Source: Euleptes europaea (Eukaryota; Chordata; Lepidosauria; Squamata; Sphaerodactylidae). Taken from it: 64,000 bases of DNA. Of the stretch, positions 34,165 through 44,150 are shown piece by piece. The DNA is taken from NCBI RefSeq assembly GCF_029931775.1, contig NC_079322.1:79421326-79485325 (forward strand). The letters are read 5' to 3'. Below the pieces are notes generated by a model. That model saw nothing but the letters and a program-made list of their open reading frames with translations, was not told where the DNA came from and did not search any database. A program made the position numbers and the translations under genes. The first letter of the stretch is position 1. Every line of letters begins with the position of its first letter.

Positions 34165-34422
34165 ATATTATTCTAAGTTTAATGTTTAACTAACAGTTAC
34201 GATTAACGTTTTTCAAATTCTCGGAATTTTTATTTTGAACCTTGGGGTCCCTGCACCGAACAAAAAAGTCCTATTCACATCTGAAGAAGTGAGCTGTGGC
34301 TCACGAAAGCTCATACCCTACCAGAAAATATTTTTGTTAGTCTTTAAGGTGCTACTGGACTCTTGCCCTTTTTGAAAAAAAGTCCTAGTGGTCCCTGGTC
34401 AAAAAAAGGTTGGGAACCACTG
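33979..34422. mobile_element. hAT-type non-autonomous DNA transposon
   Basis: Terminal inverted repeats CACTGGTTCCCAACC and GGTTGGGAACCACTG (one mismatch), bounded by the 8-bp duplication CTTTAACA at 33971-33978 and 34423-34430, as hAT elements make. 444 bp with no transposase frame. It carries an (AT)n tract and, at 34283-34362, a copy of the short repeat family also found at 24563. Confidence 0.9.
34081..34160. repeat. (AT)n microsatellite inside the hAT element
   Basis: About 78 bp of almost pure AT dinucleotides; likely length-variable between individuals. Confidence 0.95.
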
Positions 34423-34555
34423 CTTTAACAGGAGATGCTGCAGGGGATTGAACCGGGGACCTTCTGCATGCCAGGCAGACGCTCTACCACTGAGCCACAG
34501 CCCCTTGCTGGGACCCTGCAGCTGCTGACCCAGCCGCCCGCCACCCTCCCCCCGG

Positions 34556-35250
34556 GGGAATCCGCCTTGGCTACCTCCGCCGCCCGTGGGAGCACAAGGG
34601 TTAACGAAGCGGCGGAGGAGGGGGCGGGGTCTCGCGGCCCCCCGATTGGTCTGCTCCTGGCAGGGTCCCGCGGCCAATCGGAGGCGCCACCTCGTGCGCC
34701 CTGCTCGCCCCGCCCTTTCGGGCGGGGCGAGCAGGGCGCACGAGGTGGCGCCTCCGATTGGCCGCGGGACCCTGCCGCCGCAGCCAATCGCGGGGCCGGC
34801 CCTGCCAAGGTGAGGCTGCGTCCTCTTCCCCAGCTGGCGGCCAAGGGCGGGGCTCCGCGAGGGCGGCAGGTAGACGCCCGGCTGGGCGGGGGCGCGTGCG
34901 CGCGTGCGCGGCGCTGCAGGGCCCCCGGGAGCGCGCTCTGGACCGGGGGTGGGGGGCGCCCGCTGCAAAGCCCCGCCTGGCTCCCCCGGCCTCTGCCGCG
35001 GCGGGCCCCCGGCTGCTCCTTGCCCCGCTGCTGGGGGGCTTGGGTAGGTCGCCTCGCAGGAGGGGTGGGCTGGGCTGGCAGGTGCCACCGGAGAAGGGAA
35101 AGCACGCGAGGGCTCTCCAGCCGGAGAAGGGTGGAATAATTCTGCAGGGGGCTCAGCGCAGCAAATCGCCCTCTCGTTCGGAGCCGCCTGGTCCGAGACT
35201 GGGTTGGGGGCCGCGGGGGGTGGGAAGCGCCTCCTCTCTCCCCACGGATG
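34556..35250 (+). promoter_or_regulatory. CpG island, probable promoter of gene D
   Basis: CpG-dense, with four CCAAT/ATTGG boxes (34645-34649, 34674-34678, 34757-34761, 34784-34788) and GC boxes around a large palindrome. It is the only island between genes C and D. An untranslated first exon is expected here, but I could not place its donor. Confidence 0.7.
34659..34776. repeat. Perfect 57-bp-arm palindrome in CpG island
   Basis: Arms 34659-34715 and 34720-34776 are exact reverse complements around a 4-base TTTC centre. Each arm holds a CCAAT box (CGGCCAATCGG), GGCGCCACC and a CGCCCCGCCC GC box at the centre. A weaker match continues outward for about 20 bp per side and includes another mirrored CCAAT pair. 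Confidence 0.95.
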
Positions 35251-35344
35251 CCAACTTTGGGGGGTTTTTTGGGGAAGAGTGCCTGATTTGGGTCAGCTGG
35301 CGTGGCAGGCGGAAATGTAGGAGCTCAGGGGATGGTCCTGTGGC

Positions 35345-35590
35345 TTCAGCTGCAGCCAGGGTGGGGTAGTGCATCGAGCGATAGACTCGGACCCTGGGCG
35401 ACCTCTTTCAATCCCCACTTCTGCCATGGAAGCTCACTGGGTGACCTTGGGCAGGTCCTAAACATTCAGCCTGCCTGCCTGCCTGTCTCGCAGGGCTGTT
35501 GTGAGAAAATGGAGAAGGGAAGAATGATGTTCTAACAACTGCTTTGAGTCTCAACTGTGGGGGGGGATATAAATGCATAAATGTGCGTAT
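35345..35590 (+). repeat. MIR/CORE-type SINE
   Basis: GGGTGGGGTAGTGCATCGAG, TTCAATCCCCACTTCTGCC, CACTGGGTGACCTTGGGCAG (CORE) and CTCGCAGGGCTGTTGTGAGA. Confidence 0.75.
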
Positions 35591-35884
35591 GTTAGGGAAA
35601 GTTTCACCTGACCCTTCCAAAGGAGGATTGGAGCAGTTCCCAGAGGTCTGGTTCCTCAAATGTTCAGTGGCAGCCCATCTCTGAAGACTAGTTGTGTGGG
35701 GGAGGGGGTGCAATCCTCCTTGCCTTGTTTGTGGTTCTCCTGTGGGCAGCTGGTTGGCAGCAAGGGGCTGGGCACCCCGACCTTTTGTCCTGGCTGGCAT
35801 GGATGCTCTTGCTGTCATAACTTTCTGCCTGTGTTGTGGCTTCCTTTTGGGTCCCCCCCCCCAGTGACGTTTGTCAAGGTTCTT

Positions 35885-36102
35885 TTGGGGGCTGTGGCTC
35901 AGTGGCAGAGCCTCTGCTTGGCATGCAGATGGTCCCAGGTTCAATCCTCAGCATCTCCAGTTAAAGGAACTAGGCAAGGAGGTGATGCAAAAGACCTCAT
36001 CCTGTGAGACCCTGGAGAGCTGCTGCCAGTCTGAGTAGACAATACTGACTTTGATGGACCAAGGGTCTGATTCAATAGAAGGCAGCTTCATGTGTTCATG
36101 TG
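35885..36102 (+). repeat. tRNA-derived SINE
   Basis: GGGGCTGTGGCTCAGTGGCA, GTCCCAGGTTCAATCCTCAG, body and TTCATGTGTTCATGTG. Confidence 0.85.
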
Positions 36103-36585
36103 ACTGCAGATGGGAAATCCACCGTGGCCCCTCCGCCAAAGGGCACAGTCCAGTGGTAGGAAGTTCTCAAGGATCCCTGAGGTGAACAAGTGCTTTGTGC
36201 AGAAGAGCTCCTGGCTGCTGAATTGTGCCCCGCCCACCAACTGTTTGTTTCTTCTGTCCTTTTAGCTGCCTTGAGACATTGCCAAGTGGTTTCCACCTGT
36301 CACTTTATGCTGGTTAAAAGTTACAACAGAAGGCACCCATGCCTGTGGCTGCTTTTAATAGCTGACTTGGATTGGGCAGAAAGGTGGAATATAGTCTATC
36401 TGCTGTTGCAGTGCTGTTTTTTGGGGGGAAAGTAAAAAATACCCCCCATACCTTGTTTTTGGCTTCTTCCTGCAAGGCCTGAGGGCCTGGAATATGCAGG
36501 TGACCGCGTGTCTTGTGTCTTCTTGCTGCAGTACAGGAAAGGCAAGGAACCTTTTAGAATTCTCTTCCTTGCAGGGCTGGCTACC

Positions 36586-36900
36586 AACATAAGAAAAGCC
36601 CTGCTGGATCAGACCAAGGTCCATCAAGTCCAGCAGTCTGTTCACACAGTGGCCAACCAGATGCCTCTAGGAAGCCCACAAACAAGACGACTGCAGCAGC
36701 ATTATCCTGCCTGTGTTCCACGATACCTAAGATAATAGGCATGCTCCTCTGATATTGGAGAGAATACGTATGCATCCTGACTAGTAGCCATGAATACCCC
36801 TCTCCTCCATGACCATGTCCACTCCCTTCTTCAAGCCTTCCAAGTTGGCAGCCATCACCACATCCTGAGGCAGGGAGTTCCACAATTTAACCACGTGGCT
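36586..36900 (-). repeat. CR1-like LINE 3' end
   Basis: AACATAAGAAAAGCCCTGCT, ATCAAGTCCAGCAGTCTGTT, TTCAAGCCTTCCAAGTTGGC and CACATCCTGAGGCAGGGAGT; reverse of the LINE ORF2 end plus tail. Confidence 0.75.
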
Positions 36901-38094
36901 TAGAGGGCTGGTATTTGAAGCGCTGCAGCTTTGCAACCTAGAAAGGCCCTTTGAGAAGGGTACAGAAGGGAGAATGTGTCCAGACCTGGGTGGCAGAATT
37001 CTCCCCTTGCTGTTCTAAGTTCCCTGGCCTAGAAGATGCGAATTGTTTTCTGGGGCAGGCATTACAGAGCAACTTTTCTTTTTGGGCCCCCCCCCCCTGC
37101 AGATTCAGACAGATGTTTGTGGTTGTTAAAAAAACAAAAAGCACAATCTTTACTCAGCTGGGTTGGGGGCGGGCAGTCAGCCTGGAACTGTTTAAGTTAC
37201 TGTTTCTTCTGTGTTTTTAGGAAGGTGAGCCCTGAGGCTGGCCACCCCACCCAGTGCAGCAATTGCATGGGGTGGGAGGGGTGTGTCCTTGGGAGGTGCC
37301 CTGTGGCAGATTGGAGCAGGTGCTGGCCTTCCCAGGTGAAGAGCCACACTCATCAGGGTTCTCCCCAGGTTGTGTGGCTATTGAAGACGCAGAAGCAAAC
37401 AGGCTCCGTCCACTCAGTGCTTGAGTGCCATCTTTTGCAACTGCATGGCAGACTGTCCACCAGGTGAAGCTTTTCCCTCAGCAGGGCCTCTCTGTGCTGC
37501 ACCCGCTGAATTTCTGCCAGCTGCACAGCTGTCCAAGGCCTTGGCCAGGGACCGGGAGGGGAAGGAAGAGGCAGCTGGCGTTTGCAGACCAGCATGACAG
37601 GAGTTAACGCTGCCAGCTGCCGTAATCTGAGCCCCATGCCTTTGTTAGCCAAGCGTGGCCGGCTGCTGGGGTGGGGTTGGGGGGCACGCACATTTTCCTG
37701 GCACTGCCCAGGTTCTGGAGCGCTTTCTGCCCGAGAGTCTGGGACTTGGGTCAGGAAGGGTAAGTGGGGCAAGATAAGGAGGAAGGAAGGGTCTCCCTGC
37801 CTTTGCTTTGAGATGGGTGGTGGGTCGAGAGCAAAGGCCAACAGGTGTTGCATTGGGGGCAGGGAACGCATCACCCGGGGGTGTTTCTCTGGGCTTGGCT
37901 CAAGACACAGGGTCTCCAGGGAGGTGGCCGCCCAGCTGCTGGATCTCTGCCTCCCTGCCATGTCTCCCTCATCCGGCAGCTGCACGTAGCCCCTCTCTCC
38001 CTCTTCTCCTCCCTGCTCCCCCCTCCAAATGGTGTCTCTGCTTCTTCTGGACACCCCCTTTCTCCTCTAGAGCGACTGCCACCGTGGAGGCTTC
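36901..38094. other. Probable intron of gene D; one long minus frame
   Basis: An unbroken minus frame at 37353-38054 (233 codons) contains a helix-like stretch (AVQLAEIQRVQHREALLREK), but no family is recognised and it has no obvious splice sites or promoter. No KRAB-A exon for gene D was found in this interval. Confidence 0.3.
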
Positions 38095-38660
38095 CACTGT
38101 CTCCATGATGGCCACCCCACCTGATCCGTGGGTCTTGCTGCCTCCTCCCGCCTGTCCTGTTTCCTGTCACCTGCAAGGCCCCTTCAGGTCTGCTGTTCTC
38201 TGTCCCTTTGCGCCTCCGAAGCTCCTGCCTGTTGAGTCAGTATTTCGCCATTCACTGAACCACTTGCTTTGGATGTCTCCATGATGTCTTATTGATGATT
38301 TTGAGATGATTTGTCAATGTGCATTTATGAATTGATTTGTATGTTCTTATTACTATTGCAATACATATATACGTTGATTATTTATATAATTTCACAAAGT
38401 TTCTTTAATATACATACTGTTATTCAAAGTTTGTATTGTGTTGGGATACAATTGCTTTATGATATTACTGTACATATGCAGTTTTGATTGCTGTATCCAT
38501 TTAGTCATTAGTGCCACTATTTTTTCTACTGTCTCCATGATGGCCGCCCCACCTGGTCCATGGGTCTTGCTGCCTCCGCCCTACGGTCCTGTTTCCCATC
38601 ACCTGCAAGGCCCCTTCTCTGTCCCTTTGCACCTCCTAAGCGCTCGCCTGTTGAGTCAGA
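38095..38660 (+). repeat. Direct repeat pair of about 140 bp
   Basis: CTGTCTCCATGATGGCC...TGGGTCTTGCTGCCTCC...CACCTGCAAGGCCCCTTC occurs at about 38096-38245 and again at about 38528-38660, both ending CTGTTGAGTCAG. Between them lie about 280 bp of AT-rich sequence. The right copy runs into a worn reverse tRNA SINE (38660-38800). Confidence 0.7.
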
Positions 38661-39129
38661 ACGCTGGTCCATCTGGCTCAGCATTGCCCGTTCCAACTGG
38701 GAGCGGGTCGAGAAGGACCTTCCTTGGCTTAGGGTGCCTGAGAGAGGATGCCAGGGTTGACCCGGGGGCCTTCTGCCTGCCAGGCAGGTGCGTGGCTGTG
38801 GCTGCCCCCCCACACCTGGCTCTCTCCCCTTTCACTCCATGCTCCCTGCTTCTGGCCTCCCCCTCCAGCTAAAACTAAAAAGATTTTCCCCTTCTGGGTG
38901 TCTTCTACCGAGAGGGTGCTCTTGGGAGCCTCGCAGGCCAAGAGGGGGCAGTTGGGGTGGCACAGCGTGGCATCGCGCCTCCTGCCTGTGTGCTGGTTGT
39001 GGTGGTGCTTGATACTGTATACATCACCACTGCAGCGGAGCTCGTGGTGGGAGCAGATGAAGAGCAAGGGAGGGCTCCTCGTTGCCTGGTCTGTGGCATA
39101 GCAAGGGGTCCCCCAACATGTGTTTGCAT

Positions 39130-39320
39130 TTTTTGCATCTGTTTGTTTATATCCCGCTTTACTCTGCAGTTAGGATTCAAAGTGTCTGGAGCATGGTTCG
39201 TCCCTCCTCCAGGCCCAAGGGTACCCTGCAAGTTTCCATGGGAGAAGTGGGGATTCGAACCTGGGTTGTCCAGGATCCTAGTCTCCTCTACCCGCTATAC
39301 CACACTGCCTGTCAACACCC
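39130..39320 (-). repeat. MIR/CORE-type SINE
   Basis: Reverse copy: GTTTATATCCCGCTTTACTC, GGGGATTCGAACCTGGGTTG (B box), ACCCGCTATACCACACTGCC (A box). Confidence 0.75.
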
Positions 39321-39535
39321 CCACACACACTGCAAATGCAGGCTATCCACTTCATACCTGTCCTTCTAGTGGGAGTCTATGGCTGTCTTGATAGCTTTGC
39401 ATTCCAGTGTTTATTCATAGAGCTCAGGCTTTTTCATTTCCGATCGCTTGCCTGCTGGGAAGAAGGCAAATGCAGCTTGGTTTTCAAACCTACTTTCCAC
39501 TGGTGCACGTTCTGGGTTGGCTGCTCCCCTCCCCT

Positions 39536-40300
39536 CCGTTTAGCTTGGAAAGAAGGCGGTTAAGGGGAGATATGACAGAGGTCTGTAAAATTATGCATGG
39601 TGTGGAGGCAGTGGACAGGGAGAAGCTTTTCTCCCTCTCTCATAATACTAGACTGCAAGGTCATCTGCTGAAGCTGGAGAGTGAGAGATTCAAAACAGAG
39701 AAAAGGAAGTATTTCTTCCCACAGTAGATAAATTGTGGAACTCCCTGCCCCAGGATGTGGTGATGGCTGCCAACTTGGAAGGCTTTAAGAGGGGAGTGGA
39801 CATGTTCATGGAGAAGAGGGGTATTCATGGCTACTAGTCAAAATTGTTACTAGTCATCATGCATACTTATTCTGTCCAGGATCAGAGGAGCAGGCCTATT
39901 GTGTTGGGTGCTGTGGAACACAGGCGGGATGGTGCTGCTGCAGTCGTCTTGCTTGTGGGCTTCCTAGAGGCCCCTGGCTGGCCGCTGTGTGAACAGACTG
40001 CTGGACTTGATGGGCCTGGGTCTGATCCAGCAGGGCTTTTCTCATGTTCTTAGGGAGGAGAGGGCTCTCCATGGCTACTAGTCAAAATGGATACTAGTCA
40101 TGATGCATACCTATTCTTTCCAGGATCAGAGCAGCATGCCTATTCTATTAGGTGTTGTGGAACACAGGCAGGATAAATGCTGCTGCAGCCGTCTTGTTTG
40201 TGGGCTTCCTAGAGGCACCTGGTTGGCCACTGTGTGAACAGACTGCTGGACTTAATGGGCCTTGGTCTGATCCGGCATGGCCTTTTTTATGTTATGTTTC
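39536..40300 (+). repeat. CR1-like LINE, ORF2 end plus full tail
   Basis: The sense frame gives EVCKIMHGVEAVDREKLFSL then LESERFKTEKRKYFF, followed by a LWNSLPQDVVMAANLEGF region in another frame and two successive tail copies ending CTGATCCAGCAGGGCTTTTC and CTGATCCGGCATGGCC. Truncated at 5'. It lies just upstream of a gene D exon. Confidence 0.8.
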
Positions 40301-40391
40301 TTTCTTGCCTTAAAAAGAGGGGGAGAAGGTGAAGGATTCTCCACATTGACACCTGTGTCTGCATTTGCCAGGTGATCCAGCATCACGAGAC

Positions 40392-43205
40392 ATGGAACCG
40401 ACGGAAGAGATCAGCCTCTGGAACCTGAGAGAGGTGGGAGCAGAGGAGGCCCCCCTGGACATGGGCTCAGGTGCGTGGGGATCCCCGTGATGTGGCTGGA
40501 CGGGCAAGAAAGGCCAGCTGGCTCTCTAGCTCCTAGGAGTCCCCGCTTTCCAGAAGGCTTTAAACTTTTATTTTCGATGCACCCATCTTTGTGCACAAGG
40601 CAGGGCCAGGCATTTGGTCTCTGGAGATCAGTTTCCGCGCCCTCCCCCATTGGAGGCATCCAGGATCCTTTCACTGCCATCTTCTGGCCAAACCCAGCGA
40701 CGCAAGGAGAACTGCTGGAGCCCTAAGCCACAGTTCAGATGTCAGAAGTCCCTGGGCCAGGGCCAGCCTTTTAAAATATATTGTCTCAACAGGAGGAATT
40801 TGGTTCATTAGCCTGTTGCAATTGTTGCAGATCACCGTGTAGATCTAACTCTGTGATTCCTTTTATGAGGAATAGATAAATTCATAGGCCTGTTATTAGC
40901 CATGGTGGTCCAGAGTACTGGCCTTTGAATAAAGTAACATAGATGTCATATGAAGTGCCAGACCTTGAGTTTAGGACAAGGAAACGCTTGAGCCAAAGCG
41001 AGTTCAGAGTCAAAACACAAGACGGCATAAAACAGCATCAGAATGCTGTTTTTTCTGCCTGTACAACCTTGACATTAATCGTAGTACAATTGCAACTTTA
41101 GCAACAATATTTAGAGAAGCTGGTTTCTGTGTAAGCCATAAAAACCATTTTGCCAGGGGTACCGGCATCATGACACCGGAGCAGATTCAGGATTTCTCTG
41201 GTGGGGACCCCTCCTCCTCCTCCTGAGCCGTTTCAGAGGTCGGCAGTAGAAGAGCTAGATTATTAGGTATTATTTATTTATTTATTTATATTTATACTCC
41301 GCCCTTCCTCAGCGGAGCAAAGGTTTAGTAGTCTTTGTCTAGCACTGTAACCATTATGCCATGCTGCCGCCGCTCTCTCATGCCGCTCCCTGTGGTGGGG
41401 CTTGCTGGTCAGGTGCCTGGTCCGGTCCGGCTCTGGCGGTGGCCCTGCTTGGTTCACCGGTTCCCAGGTCAGAATCTGTTAATGGATCCTTTTGCTCCCT
41501 TTGAAAATGCTTTTGCTTTGATCTTACAGACGTCCCACCCATGGCCAAAATCAAGAAGGAACATCCTCTGGAAGGAGATGCAGCAGAGCGACCCCCCGAA
41601 AAGCCTTCTGGACAAGGCGCCGTCTGCCAGCAAGTCGGGAGGAAGAGGAGGAGTTTTTTGCGGATCCGCAAAGCACTGGAGACCCAGCCGGCGCCGACAG
41701 GGGTGTGGCTACAGGAAGGAGAAGACTTTGGCCAAGGAGACGTCAAGAAGTCGGGAGGGAATGTGGTGGGAGACGGGCTGTATGACAAGGTGGTAGTCTT
41801 CCGGGTGGGGGAGGGCCAGATGAGCCGCAGGTCGTGCGCGGCGGAGGGTGACTTCTCCTGCAAGGAATGCGGGAAGCGCTTCGCCTGGAGGTCCTCCTTG
41901 AACATCCACAAGCGCATCCACACGGGCGAGAAACCCTTCCAGTGCCAGGCCTGCGGGCGGCGCTTCAGCCAGAGGCCCAACCTGCTGTGCCACCAGCGCA
42001 ACCACACCGGGGAGCGGCCCTTCAAGTGTCCCAGGTGCGAGAGGAGCTTCCGACAGAAGCAGCACCTGGCCAAGCACCAGCGGACTCACACCCGGGCCCG
42101 GCCCGGCCCCCACGCCTGCCCCGAGTGCCAGCGCAGCTTCAGCAACAAGGCAGTCCTGCGTTTGCACCAGCGGGCCCACGCCCATCACCGCCAGCTGGTC
42201 TTCCAGGAGCTGAAGAAGGCCTACAAGGAGACGGTGGCGCGGCAGCGGGAGGAGGCCCGGGCGGGGCTCAGCTGGATGGCCAGGCCCAAGGGCCGGCGGC
42301 GGGGGGTGAAGAAGTTCATCTGCAGCGAGTGCGGCAAGGGCTTCACCTGGTGGTCCTCCCTCAGCATCCACCAGCGCATCCACACCGGAGAGAAGCCCTT
42401 CCCCTGCACCGAGTGCGGCAAGAGCTTCACCCAGAAGCCCAACCTCCTGCGCCACCTCCGCTACCACAGTGGCGAGAGGCCGCACTCGTGTTCCGAGTGC
42501 GGGAAAGGCTTCGCTCAGAAGCAACACCTGGTGAAGCACCAGCGCACCCACGCGGCGGAGAAGGGATTCCAGTGCCACGCCTGCGGGCAGAGCTTCCCCA
42601 CCAAGGGGGCGCTCACAGTGCACCAGCGGGCTGGCCACGTGGGAGCCAAACTCCTGGCTACAGGACTGGTGGACGAGAAGGGGTGTCTTCCACTTGGCCA
42701 GCCAGGGAGCCTGGAGGTGATGATGGGCTCCCTGATTGCCAGCAGCCAGAGGATCTTCCAGCCGCCAGATCTCCTGAGCCACCCGAACGATGCGGATGGG
42801 CAGCCGGTCCTGATTGTGGAGCCGGGCACTCGGCCGCAGGCGCTGTCCCAAACCAAGAAGGGCGTCTTCTGGAAGCCGGAGGTCCCCAAGCCGACTGCCC
42901 CTGAGCAGAAGCAGTACATCTGCAACGAGTGCGGGAAGGCCTTTGTCTCGTGGTCGGCTCTCACCATCCACCAGCGGATCCACACCGGCGAGAGGCCCTA
43001 TCAGTGCGGGGAGTGCGGGAAGAGCTTCAGCCAGAAACCCAACCTGGTGAGGCACCAGCGTTACCACACGGGGGAGAAGCCCTATCCGTGCACCGAGTGC
43101 GGGAAGAGCTTCGTCCAGAAGCACCACCTCACCAAGCACCAGCAGGTGCACAAGAAATGCGCCCGCCAGGTTCCGGCACTGACTGTGAAGACGGAAGGGC
43201 TGTAG
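40392..43205 (+). CDS. Gene D: eleven-finger C2H2 zinc-finger protein
   Basis: Two coding exons: 40372-40470 (coding from ATG 40392) and 41530-43205, joined in phase 1; 1755 nt, 584 aa. The first exon has the same 2+n+1 codon split as the KRAB-B exons of genes B and C and, read from its start, gives a weakly KRAB-B-like segment (EEISLWNLREVGAEEAPL). An upstream KRAB-A exon is possible but was not found, so ATG 40392 is the provisional start. MAKIKKEHPLEGD opens the second exon, a lysine-flanked stretch like a SUMO-site context. Eleven canonical C2H2 fingers fall into blocks of 4, 4 and 3 with the same helix order in each (W/SWSxL, QKPNL, QKQHL, then a variable fourth). This order resembles the ZNF282/ZNF398/ZNF777 group as I remember it. 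Likely a nuclear sequence-specific regulator. Confidence 0.75.
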
Positions 43206-44150
43206 GGAGGTGCTGGTTGGAAATGGGGACAAAGATTGCCAGTTTTTGCCTTTTAGTAACCCATTCGCAGGTGAGGAGGAAGAGGGACCTGCCTCCCCCC
43301 CCCTCCTGAGATTTATGTGGGGAGGCCTGTCGTGCCCATTCTGTCTCCTGGCTTTGAAGGTGTGCACATCCGGTGTGAGCCCCGCAGCTTGGAGTGGATT
43401 GGGCCGTAGCCCCATGAAAGCCACCAGAGGGTTGACCGACTGCGGTTCTCTGCGATGGTTTTCCATCCCAAGCCAGGTGCAAAGTATCTCCTTCGCACGA
43501 AGACTCGACTCCCCAATGGGAACTCTCTTCAAAAGGGTATTCTCTGGGGGATGCTCTGAGGACTTGTAAGAGGACCATAAGTATGTTTTTTGTTTTGTTT
43601 TTCCTCATATGCCTTGGACTGTGATCTTAAGCACGCTTAAAACAGACTTAGGCCTGATTTGAGCTTGACTCTAGGGGGGCAAAGCCCTTTTCCCATGAGG
43701 CATGGCACTTGTGTGATGTGCGACAGAGAGTTGCTGCCCATGTTCAGCAGTGCCCTGGTGCGCACCGCTGCCTTGCGCAGGTAGCAGCCTGCTTTACACG
43801 GGAGACCATGGAAGCGTGCTTTTAAAGACCTGTGTTTTTTTGTATGGTTTTTGTCGTCACCTGCTTTGGGTCCCAGTCATCTGGGAGAAAAGCACACTTA
43901 TAAGTGCGCTAAATAATAATTAAGCTAAATTAAAAGCCCTATGGGAAAAGTCCTTTTGGCTTTCCAATGTTATGCTTCAATCAATTCTTACTTCCAAACA
44001 AGACTGGAATCTGTAATGTGTGAAGTGTTACCTTAAGTGCGTTTAAACATGGGGGTGTTTGTATCTTGAGACTTGGACCACAGAATGAAATCGATTTATC
44101 ATTTGAAGAAACTGGATGAATTAAACATCCATGTATCACGCTTCTGTCTT
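43206..44150 (+). other. Probable 3' untranslated region of gene D
   Basis: Follows the stop at 43205. ATTAAA at 44120-44125 is followed by CTTCTGTCTTTGGTGGCTGG, a good GT/T-rich downstream element; it is the best candidate 3' end. No coding content seen. Confidence 0.45.

Larger units (their letters stand above)
33466..34505 (-). repeat. tRNA-derived SINE split by two insertions
   Basis: SINE pieces at 33466-33505, 33889-33978 and 34423-34505 together make one reverse copy: AACACATGAAGCTGCCTTAT, then CCAGGCTCTCAGGCAGAAAA, then GGATTGAACCGGGGACCTTC and CTACCACTGAGCCACAGCCC. The gaps are filled by a solo LTR and a hAT element, each flanked by its own target-site duplication. Confidence 0.85.

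Noticed and set aside
37353-38054. 233-codon minus-strand open frame with a helix-like segment
   Set aside because: No family recognised, no promoter or splice signals, and the sequence has ordinary intronic character. Left as unassigned.
38095-38660. LTR pair around an internal segment
   Set aside because: No TG...CA ends, no target-site duplication, no primer-binding or coding content between them.
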